A stretch of DNA of 5,016 nucleotides from DASVEG01 sp036380695 (lineage in GTDB: Bacteria > Actinomycetota > Acidimicrobiia > Acidimicrobiales > CADCTF01), in NCBI GenBank assembly GCA_036380695.1, contig DASVEG010000032.1, positions 1-5,016 of the forward strand. The letters are read 5' to 3'. Made by a program: the position numbers and the translations under genes. Position 1 is the first letter of the stretch. Every line of letters begins with the position of its first letter. The notes beneath the pieces are model-generated. The model did no database searches, had not been told where the DNA came from, and was given only the letters and a program-made list of their open reading frames with translations. Shown piece by piece: positions 1 through 4,532 of this stretch.

Positions 1-849
1 TTCAACCGGCGGTCGAAGGCGCCGAGCGTGGCGTACGTCAAGCTCACCCTGACCGAGCGCTTCCCGCGGTTGGTCGTCGCCCGCACGGCGAAGGCGGGCG
101 ACGGCAACGTGTATCTCGGCCCGGTCGCGTCGACCGCGGCAGCGAAGCTCGTCATCGAGGCGATCGAGTCGGTGATCCCTCTGCGGCGGTGCACCGCCAA
201 GCCCGCGGCGGCGCCGATCCGCGACGCGCCGTGCGCGCCGGCACAGCTCGGCGTGTCGACGTGCCCGTGCGCGGGTGCGATAGCCGAGGCCGACTACCGC
301 TTGCTGGCCGACGCCGCCCGCACCGCGCTCACCGTCGACCCGCGGCGCGTGCTCGACCCGCTGGCCGCCCGTATGGCCGCGCTCGCGGCCGCGCACCGGT
401 ACGAAGAGGCCGCCGCGACGCGAGACCGCGCGTCCGCGTTCGCGCGCGCGGTGCGCCGGCAGTGGCGGCTCGACGCCCTGCGCCGCACCGGCCACGTCCG
501 CCTCGTGTCAGCAGGTGAGGGTGGCTGCGTGCTGCGCGACGGCATCCTCGAAGAGGCGTGGGCGGACGGCAGCGAGCCGCCTCCCCCATCGTTGCCGTTC
601 GACGTCGACACCGACGAGGGCGGGCGCGGGCGGGTCGGCGACGGCGCCGGGGACGGCGAGGGGCCGATTCCCCCCGACACCGCCGAGGAGCGCGCCGTCG
701 TCGCCGCGTGGATCGAGGCAAGGGCAGCCCGCGGCCGCCTCGTGCTGCTCGAGGCCGACCGAGGTATCGCGTGGCCGGCCATCGACCTCCCCCGCTACGA
801 ACCCATCCGGCGGGGGACGACGCGCTCGCCTGGCGCGTCGGCCGCGTAG
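1..849 (+). CDS. UvrC-like nuclease, C-terminal part (probable DEDD exonuclease/UvrC fusion), 5' truncated
   Basis: The frame is open from the first base, so the true start lies upstream; 282 residues are visible. Residues 1-64 (FNRRSK at the start, VYLGPVAS at 38-45, IPLRRC at 59-64) match the part of UvrC that follows its GIY-YIG nuclease domain. Cysteines 64, 78, 88 and 90 form the cluster that UvrC carries there. Residues 117-152 form a UVR helical hairpin (core HRYEEAAATRD), the element through which UvrC contacts UvrB. An acidic Gly/Pro-rich linker (about 187-230) precedes a short conserved-looking tail. Actinobacteria often carry this segment fused behind a DnaQ-type DEDD exonuclease, for example M. 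tuberculosis Rv2191, which also sits beside trpD. The exonuclease and GIY-YIG catalytic residues would be outside the window, so the fusion is inferred. The protein ends without a UvrC RNase H-like nuclease or HhH region, which argues against canonical UvrC. The likely role is DNA repair or processing. Confidence 0.85.
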   Translation, partial: FNRRSKAPSVAYVKLTLTERFPRLVVARTAKAGDGNVYLGPVASTAAAKLVIEAIESVIPLRRCTAKPAAAPIRDAPCAPAQLGVSTCPCAGAIAEADYRLLADAARTALTVDPRRVLDPLAARMAALAAAHRYEEAAATRDRASAFARAVRRQWRLDALRRTGHVRLVSAGEGGCVLRDGILEEAWADGSEPPPPSLPFDVDTDEGGRGRVGDGAGDGEGPIPPDTAEERAVVAAWIEARAARGRLVLLEADRGIAWPAIDLPRYEPIRRGTTRSPGASAA

Positions 850-852
850 CCT
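847..852 (+). promoter_or_regulatory. Candidate -10 element (TAGCCT) for the RAM-domain gene
   Basis: TAGCCT fits the actinobacterial TANNNT -10 pattern and ends 6 bases before the GTG start of the next gene. That is the spacing expected when transcription begins at the start codon. It overlaps the TAG stop of the upstream gene. There is no Shine-Dalgarno sequence in between, and I see no convincing -35 box. Because the upstream gene runs in the same direction only 9 bases away, read-through expression is also possible. Confidence 0.33.
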
Positions 853-858
853 GCGCCG

Positions 859-1137
859 GTGCTCGCCGCCTTCGTCCTCATCGATGCCGAACCGGCGAGG
901 GTCGCCTCGCTGTCGTCCGAGCTCGCCGACGTCGAGGGCGTCGCCGAGGTGTACTCGGTCGCCGGCGAGTGCGACATCGTCGCCATCGTGCGGGTGCGCG
1001 AGCACGACGACCTCGCGGACGTCGTCACCGGCCGCATCGCCAGCCTGCCTGGCATCGTCGCCACGCGGACGATGGTCGCGTTCAAGGCCTACAGCGCCCG
1101 CGACCTCGCCGCGTTGTGGGACCTCGGCGCCGGCTGA
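859..1137 (+). CDS. Stand-alone Lrp/AsnC ligand-binding (RAM) domain protein
   Basis: This 92-residue protein consists of one RAM domain, the alpha/beta sandwich that binds amino acids and drives oligomerisation in Lrp/AsnC regulators. Diagnostic stretches are GVAEVYSVAGECDIVAIVRV (residues 30-49), LADVVTGRIASLPGI (about 54-68) and the TMVAFKAYS strand near 73-81. The usual N-terminal helix-turn-helix is absent and there is no room for it: the previous gene stops 9 bases before the GTG start. It therefore cannot bind DNA by the normal Lrp route. Known stand-alone RAM proteins form ring-like oligomers, bind amino acids, and may modulate full-length Lrp proteins or enzymes. The ligand here is unknown; proximity to trpD makes an amino acid plausible but proves nothing. 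Start choice rests on domain completeness and on a TANNNT box just upstream. Its stop is 9 bases from the stop of the convergent gene. Confidence 0.9.
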   Translation: MLAAFVLIDAEPARVASLSSELADVEGVAEVYSVAGECDIVAIVRVREHDDLADVVTGRIASLPGIVATRTMVAFKAYSARDLAALWDLGAG

Positions 1138-1146
1138 CGCGCGGGG

Positions 1147-1350
1147 TCAGCTGCGGTCGTCGGTTTCGGTGGGCTCGGCGTCGGCGGCCGAGCCGGTGCC
1201 CGTCGGGCCAGTGCCCGTCAGGCCGGCGTCCTCGCCGACGGTGACCTCGCCCTCGTAACCGGGCTCGCCAGGGCCGCTGGCGCCTGGCGCGCCCGCCGCG
1301 GCGGCGTGCTCGTGGAGCGGCTCGGCCCGGTCGTCGTTGCGCGGCGTCAT
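1147..1350 (-). CDS. Small acidic low-complexity protein, second gene of a two-gene unit
   Basis: This is a 67-residue hypothetical protein rich in Gly, Ala, Glu, Asp, Thr and Pro. It has no hydrophobic segment or recognisable motif and is probably intrinsically disordered and cytoplasmic. Support for it being real comes from context. Its ATG overlaps the TGA of the upstream lipoprotein gene (ATGA), and a purine-rich Shine-Dalgarno (GGGGAG) lies 4 bases before the start. Both are typical of translational coupling. A longer in-frame reading extends to about 2154, but that part runs antisense to the 1633-2202 gene and is an artefact of base composition. Near the C-terminus, GTGPTGTG comes from a 15-base tandem duplication. 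Function is unknown. The low-complexity composition means a spurious ORF cannot be excluded. Confidence 0.5.
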   Translation of the reverse strand: MTPRNDDRAEPLHEHAAAAGAPGASGPGEPGYEGEVTVGEDAGLTGTGPTGTGSAADAEPTETDDRS

Positions 1351-1565
1351 CCGTCTCCCCTCCCCGAACCCGTACCCGAGCCGTTGTCGTCGGTCTGGTT
1401 CGCGGGGTTGCCATTGTCCATGTCGCTCTCCTCTCCCAGCGTCGGGTCCTCCTGGCCATTGGGGGCCTGAGGCGCGTCGGCGCCGTCGTCGTCGTTGCCG
1501 CACGCGGCGACCGGCGCGGCGAGGACGGTGAGGAGCGCGAGCGCTGCCAGTTGCTTGCGGAGCAT
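1347..1565 (-). CDS. Small predicted lipoprotein with acidic disordered mature chain
   Basis: This 72-residue protein carries a clear type II (lipoprotein) signal peptide. The n-region is MLRKQ, the hydrophobic core LAALALLTVLAAPVA, and the lipobox VAAC has the acylated cysteine at residue 22. Lgt and LspA would attach it to the outer face of the membrane. The mature chain is about 50 residues, dominated by Asp, Glu, Asn and Gly (it starts GNDDDG) with a single Arg, and has no folded domain I recognise. The ATG at 1565 starts exactly at the signal peptide, and the in-frame extension upstream is antisense to the neighbouring gene. No Shine-Dalgarno precedes the ATG. The stop overlaps the start of the 67-residue acidic protein, so the two form a unit transcribed away from the divergent gene at 1633. 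Possible roles (cation binding, envelope spacer, partner of the downstream protein) are guesses. Confidence 0.65.
   Translation of the reverse strand: MLRKQLAALALLTVLAAPVAACGNDDDGADAPQAPNGQEDPTLGEESDMDNGNPANQTDDNGSGTGSGRGDG
1355..1360 (-). promoter_or_regulatory. Shine-Dalgarno GGGGAG for the 67-residue protein
   Basis: On the - strand GGGGAG is followed by ACGG and then the ATG at 1350. It lies inside the end of the lipoprotein coding region, which fits coupled translation through the ATGA overlap. It fixes the short reading in preference to the long upstream extension. Confidence 0.5.
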
Positions 1566-1571
1566 GGGGCG

Positions 1572-1577
1572 GGTGTA
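1572..1577 (-). promoter_or_regulatory. Weak candidate -10 (TACACC) for the lipoprotein unit
   Basis: On the - strand TACACC ends 6 bases before the ATG at 1565. It has the TA of the actinobacterial -10 pattern but C in place of the final T. Position and the missing Shine-Dalgarno match the other candidate leaderless starts here, but the box alone is weak. Confidence 0.22.
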
Positions 1578-1619
1578 CCCCGGTCCATGAGCAGCAAGAC
1601 ACGCCTCCTCTTGCACGCG

Positions 1620-1625
1620 TACTAT
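1620..1625 (+). promoter_or_regulatory. Candidate -10 element (TACTAT) for the membrane protein gene
   Basis: TACTAT matches TANNNT and is one of the most AT-rich hexamers in a very GC-rich stretch. It ends 7 bases before the GTG start at 1633, and there is no Shine-Dalgarno between. Together with the opposing box at 1572-1577, the 67-base region 1566-1632 would hold two divergent promoters. No clear -35 box is visible. Confidence 0.4.
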
Positions 1626-1632
1626 CGCGTTC

Positions 1633-2202
1633 GTGGAGACCTTCCTCGCCGGTGCCGCAGCCGTCGTCGTCACGGTCACCGCGGTCACGATTGCGGCCGT
1701 CGCCATCGGCATCCACCTGCTGCGGCTGCGCAACCGCGTGAGCCCTGCGGTCCCGTCGATGGCCCCGCTCCATTGGATGTGGTCGGTGCGGCTGGCCGCG
1801 CGCCTCCACCGCCGGCTGCAGGGTTCGGTCGCCGCCGTGCGGCTCGCCATCGCACCCACCGTCACGTCCGGCCTCGGCCTCGGGCTCGACGACGTGGCCG
1901 CCGAGCTGGAAGGCCGCGCCGTCGAGCTCGACCGCCAGCTGGTCGTCGCCAGCCGCGCGGCCAGCCGGTCGCGTACCCGCATGCTGCGAGAGCTGGGCGC
2001 CGAAGTGCGCGAGCTCGAGGCCATCGGCGAGCGGACCGTCCGACTCACGCGCGCATGGGCTGGCGCCGAACCGTCCGAGCGTGGGCTGGCCGCGGTACGC
2101 GACCGCCTCGACGCGCTCGAGGGCGCCCTTCGCGAGCTGGACGGCATCGAGCAACTCCCCGAGCTCGAGCCAGACATCGAACCCCGCGCCGTCAACGACT
2201 GA
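1633..2202 (+). CDS. Membrane-anchored helical/coiled-coil protein of unknown function
   Basis: I do not recognise this 189-residue protein. Residues about 4-30 (AGAAAVVVTVTAVTIAAVAI and on) form one strong transmembrane helix. It is followed by a basic stretch (HLLRLRNR), so by the positive-inside rule the N-terminus is outside and the long C-terminal part is cytoplasmic. Residues about 45-65 include PLHWMWSVRLAARLHRRLQ, which may be a membrane-proximal amphipathic helix. From about 85 to 175 the chain is rich in Ala, Leu, Glu and Arg with near-heptad hydrophobic spacing (for example LRELGAEVRELEAIGE), which suggests a coiled coil or helical bundle. The C-terminus is acidic and Pro-containing. 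The GTG start is chosen because it sits right before the membrane helix and 7 bases after a TACTAT box. It is probably monocistronic, as a long palindrome follows the stop. A scaffold or division-related role is possible but unsupported. Confidence 0.75.
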   Translation: METFLAGAAAVVVTVTAVTIAAVAIGIHLLRLRNRVSPAVPSMAPLHWMWSVRLAARLHRRLQGSVAAVRLAIAPTVTSGLGLGLDDVAAELEGRAVELDRQLVVASRAASRSRTRMLRELGAEVRELEAIGERTVRLTRAWAGAEPSERGLAAVRDRLDALEGALRELDGIEQLPELEPDIEPRAVND

Positions 2203-2213
2203 CCCGTCGTCTC

Positions 2214-2267
2214 CCGTTTTCGGGCGCGCTCATGCCGGTATTCCGGCATGAGCGCGCCCAAAAACGG
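2214..2267. terminator. Long near-perfect palindrome between convergent genes, likely bidirectional transcription end
   Basis: The arms at 2214-2238 and 2243-2267 pair over 25 positions with one mismatch (C2221 against A2260) and leave the 4-base loop TATT. The inner 17 pairs (2222-2238 with 2243-2259) are perfect and GC-rich. It starts 11 bases after the stop of the 1633 gene and ends 2 bases before the trpD stop codon, exactly where two convergent transcripts must end. The U-tract expected of a classical intrinsic terminator is missing on both strands: the T-run lies 5' of the stem and an A-run 3' of it, and these extend the pairing. U-tract-less hairpins are proposed to terminate transcription in actinobacteria. 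A dispersed REP-like palindromic repeat is the main alternative. Confidence 0.55.
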
Positions 2268-2269
2268 AA

Positions 2270-3307
2270 TCAGGGCTGGTTCGAGGCCGCGACCAGGCGG
2301 TCGACGACGGCCATGGCGCGGCCGTCGTCGACGACCTCGCAGGCGAGGGCCAACCCGTCGACGAGGTCCGCGGCAATGCCAGCCACGACGAGCCCGGCCG
2401 CGGCGTTGAGGATGACGACGTCTCGGTGCGGGCCGGCACCGCCTTCGAGCACCCGGCGGCCGAGGTCGGCGTTCGTGGCCGCGTCGCCGCCGCGCAGCGA
2501 ACCCGCGTCGGCCAGGGGCAGGCCGAGGGAAGCCGGTTCGACGACATAGGTGCGCGTCTCGCCGTCGCGAAGTTCGAGCACCGTCGACGTCGTCGTGGTG
2601 GTCAGCTCGTCGAGACCGTCGTGCCCGTAGACGACCATGGCGTGCGTCGCGCCGTTCGCCTCCAGCACACCGAGCATCTTGTCGGCCATCGCCGGGTCGC
2701 TGACGCCGACGACCTGGCGCGCCGGCCGCGACGGGTTCGCCAGCGGGCCGAGGTAGTTGAACACGGTCGGCACCCCGATCTCACGGCGCACGGGGACGGC
2801 ATGCCGCGACGCGGCGTGGAACTTCGGGGCGAAGCAGAAGCCCATGCCCGCCTCGGCGACGCACCGCTCGACACCACGCGCGTCGAGGTCGATGCGGACG
2901 CCGAAGGCCTCGAGCAGGTCGGCCGAGCCCGCCGAGGACGACGCGGCACGGTTGCCGTGCTTGCACACCGGCGCGCCCGCGCCGGCGACGACGAACGCGG
3001 CGAGCGTCGACACGTTGATCGAGTGGCTCCGGTCGCCGCCCGTTCCACACGTGTCGATCGCGCCAGGCACGTCGACGGGCTCGGCATACGACACCATCGT
3101 GCGCACGAGGGCCGACATCTCCTCCACCGTCTCGCCCTTCATCCGCAAGCCGACGGCGAACGCGGCGATCTGCGCGTCGCTCGCGTTGCCGTCGAGGATC
3201 TCGGCGAGCGCGGCAGCGGCCTGCGTCGACGTGAGGTCTTCGCGTGCGACCAACCGGTTGAGCACCATCGGCCACCCGCCGAGCTCGGCGAGCGTTACGC
3301 CTGGCAC
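2270..3307 (-). CDS. trpD: Anthranilate phosphoribosyltransferase
   Basis: TrpD transfers the phosphoribosyl group of PRPP to anthranilate, giving N-(5'-phosphoribosyl)anthranilate, in cytoplasmic tryptophan synthesis. The 345 residues match the usual family length. An N-terminal helical domain (about 14-80) carries the dimer contacts and hinge. The PRPP loop GTGGD is at 88-92, followed by NVST at 98-101. KHGNRAASSSAGSADLLEA is at 116-134, the anthranilate-binding FAPKFH/RHAVPVRREIG segment at about 159-178, FNYLGPLANP at 183-192, and the Mg-binding Asp-Glu pair at 233-234. A Thr run (TTTTT at 236-240) follows that pair where relatives usually have a mixed sequence. GTG at 3307 is preferred over the ATG at 3268 because GAGGTG lies 5 bases before it. 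The gene follows the acyl-CoA dehydrogenase by 9 bases and is probably translationally coupled to it. No other trp gene is in view. Confidence 0.96.
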   Translation of the reverse strand: MPGVTLAELGGWPMVLNRLVAREDLTSTQAAAALAEILDGNASDAQIAAFAVGLRMKGETVEEMSALVRTMVSYAEPVDVPGAIDTCGTGGDRSHSINVSTLAAFVVAGAGAPVCKHGNRAASSSAGSADLLEAFGVRIDLDARGVERCVAEAGMGFCFAPKFHAASRHAVPVRREIGVPTVFNYLGPLANPSRPARQVVGVSDPAMADKMLGVLEANGATHAMVVYGHDGLDELTTTTTSTVLELRDGETRTYVVEPASLGLPLADAGSLRGGDAATNADLGRRVLEGGAGPHRDVVILNAAAGLVVAGIAADLVDGLALACEVVDDGRAMAVVDRLVAASNQP

Positions 3308-3312
3308 CCGGT

Positions 3313-3318
3313 CACCTC
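3313..3318 (-). promoter_or_regulatory. Shine-Dalgarno GAGGTG for trpD
   Basis: On the - strand GAGGTG lies 5 bases before the GTG start at 3307 and overlaps the last two bases of the TGA stop of the upstream acyl-CoA dehydrogenase gene. Ribosomes finishing the first gene would be placed at the second. It supports 3307 over the internal ATG at 3268. Confidence 0.65.
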
Positions 3319-4489
3319 AGTCCCACCACAGGTCGCGATCGAGCACGCCGCGGGCGATCAGGCCGAGCTGCACCTGCGACGTCCCCTCCACGATGGTGAG
3401 CTGCTTGGCGTCCCGGTAGTAGAGCTCGGTGAGGTGGTCCTTCATGTAGCCGGCCGCGCCGAGGAGCTGGAGTGCCACGTTCGACGCCTTCACCGCCAGC
3501 TCGGTCGCGTAGTACTTGGCCATCGACAGGTACGGCACCCATTCCTTGCCGTACTTGCCCTGGTCGGCCATCCATGCGGCGCGGTACGTGAGCAGCCGCG
3601 CAGCCTCGATCTCGGTCGCGATCTTCGCGATCTCCCACTGGACGCCCTGGAAGTCGGCGATCGTCTGGCGGAACGCCTCGCGCTGCTGCACGTACTCCGT
3701 CGCGTACATGAGCGCGCCCTCGGCCAGCCCGATGCCGCGCGCGGCCACGATGGGCCGCATCGAGTTGAGGCCGAGCATCGCGAGCCGGAAGCCGCCGACC
3801 TCGCCGATGACGTTGTCGCCGGGGACGCGCACGTCGTGCAGGAGCAGCTCGCCGGTGTCGACCCCTCGCACGCCCATCTTGCGGTCGGTGATGCCGACCT
3901 CGACGCCGTCCCACCCGCGCTCGACGATGAACGCGGTGATGCTGTCGTGGCGCCGTTCGGTCACGTCCTCGGACGTCTTGGCGAAGACGGTGTACCAGTC
4001 GGCCTGCACGACGCCGGACATCCAGCACTTCGTGCCGTTGAGGATCCAGCCGCCGTCGCCGTCGGGCGTCGCCTTGGTGCGCATGCCCATGACGTCGCTG
4101 CCCGCCTGCGGCTCGGACAATCCGAACCCGGCCCGCAGCGACCCGTCCGCGATGCCGGGCAGGTACTTCTGCTTCTGCTCGTCCGAACCGGCGATCATCA
4201 CCGGGCCGGTCGGGAGGCGGGTGAGCAACAGCATCAGCGCGGCCGTGTTCGAGTACTTCGCGACCTCCTCGATCGCGATGGTCAGCCCGAGGATGCCCGC
4301 GCCCGCGCCGCCCTGATCGCTCGGGATGCACAGCGCGAGCAAGCCCGCGTCCCGGAACACCTCGAACAGGTCCTGCGGGTACTCGCCCGTCTCGTCGATC
4401 TCCCGAGCGCGCGGCCGTACCTTGTCCTGGGCGATGCGCCGGCACGTCGCCTGCAGCTCCGCGAGCTCCTCGGGGAGGTCGAAATCCAT
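3317..4489 (-). CDS. Acyl-CoA dehydrogenase family protein
   Basis: This 390-residue flavoenzyme has full family length. It would form a trans double bond between C2 and C3 of an acyl-CoA, with FAD as cofactor and electrons passing to ETF. The N-terminal helical domain spans about 1-117. The first family signature, GLSEPQAGSDVMG, is at 123-135 and begins the beta domain (FAD and substrate contacts). The C-terminal helical domain starts near 235. The expected catalytic base is Glu368 in IVEGTSQVQ, the position used by medium- and short-chain enzymes. The second signature region (341-360, LLGAAGYMKDHLTELYYRDAK) departs from the consensus at two places: Ala345 for Gly/Ser and Leu356 for Arg/Lys. 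The substrate cannot be read from the sequence. The ATG at 4489 is chosen because MDFDLPEELAELQ is a typical family N-terminus; 45 in-frame upstream codons overlap the divergent gene and look random. It heads an operon with trpD. Confidence 0.93.
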   Translation of the reverse strand: MDFDLPEELAELQATCRRIAQDKVRPRAREIDETGEYPQDLFEVFRDAGLLALCIPSDQGGAGAGILGLTIAIEEVAKYSNTAALMLLLTRLPTGPVMIAGSDEQKQKYLPGIADGSLRAGFGLSEPQAGSDVMGMRTKATPDGDGGWILNGTKCWMSGVVQADWYTVFAKTSEDVTERRHDSITAFIVERGWDGVEVGITDRKMGVRGVDTGELLLHDVRVPGDNVIGEVGGFRLAMLGLNSMRPIVAARGIGLAEGALMYATEYVQQREAFRQTIADFQGVQWEIAKIATEIEAARLLTYRAAWMADQGKYGKEWVPYLSMAKYYATELAVKASNVALQLLGAAGYMKDHLTELYYRDAKQLTIVEGTSQVQLGLIARGVLDRDLWWD

Positions 4490-4497
4490 GGCGGGCA

Positions 4498-4503
4498 ACG
4501 CTA
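4498..4503 (-). promoter_or_regulatory. Candidate -10 element (TAGCGT) for the acyl-CoA dehydrogenase-trpD operon
   Basis: On the - strand TAGCGT ends 8 bases before the ATG at 4489. No Shine-Dalgarno is present in the bases CTGGCACTAGCGTTGCCCGC before the start, so a leaderless or near-leaderless mRNA is the simplest reading. I see no good -35 box. Confidence 0.32.
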
Positions 4504-4517
4504 GTGCCAGCTCCCGG

Positions 4518-4523
4518 TACGCT
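4518..4523 (+). promoter_or_regulatory. Candidate -10 element (TACGCT) for the glycosyltransferase gene
   Basis: TACGCT fits TANNNT and ends 9 bases before the GTG at 4533, with only a C-rich stretch between and no Shine-Dalgarno. The 43-base region 4490-4532 would therefore carry two back-to-back -10 elements 14 bases apart, so the two divergent promoters would overlap and might interfere. Confidence 0.3.
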
Positions 4524-4532
4524 CGCCCCCTC

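Noticed and set aside
294..1005. Three antisense frames (294-782, 329-721, 508-1005 on -) opposite the UvrC-like gene
   Set aside because: They are low-complexity Arg/Ser/Ala-rich translations opposite a gene with recognisable UvrC and UVR motifs, with no start signals.
1647..1672. Runs of GTC/CGT triplets here and elsewhere as microsatellites
   Set aside because: They are imperfect and in frame within genes, and reflect preferred Val, Asp, Ser and Arg codons in GC-rich DNA.
1147..2154. Full 335-codon reading of the - strand frame that ends in the acidic small protein
   Set aside because: Its first two thirds lie antisense to the 1633-2202 gene and look like base-composition noise. The Shine-Dalgarno and ATGA overlap point to the start at 1350.
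1347..2261. Full 304-codon reading of the - strand frame that ends in the lipoprotein
   Set aside because: The signal peptide begins precisely at the ATG at 1565. Everything upstream is antisense to another gene, and the first codons fall within the palindrome.
2222..2270. Similar peptides (ALMPVFRHERA on + and ALMPEYRHERA on -) on opposite strands
   Set aside because: They are two readings of the same palindrome, not related proteins.
2230..2270. Classical rho-independent terminator with U-tract
   Set aside because: No T-run follows the stem on either strand; the T-run precedes the stem and the A-run follows. It is reported as a palindrome with probable, but unusual, terminator function.
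2426..4504. A 692-codon open frame on the + strand, antisense to trpD and the acyl-CoA dehydrogenase
   Set aside because: It spans two genes with unmistakable family motifs on the other strand. Its translation is dominated by Arg, Ala, His, Asp and Val with no fold-like pattern. Long antisense frames are expected when third codon positions are nearly all G or C.
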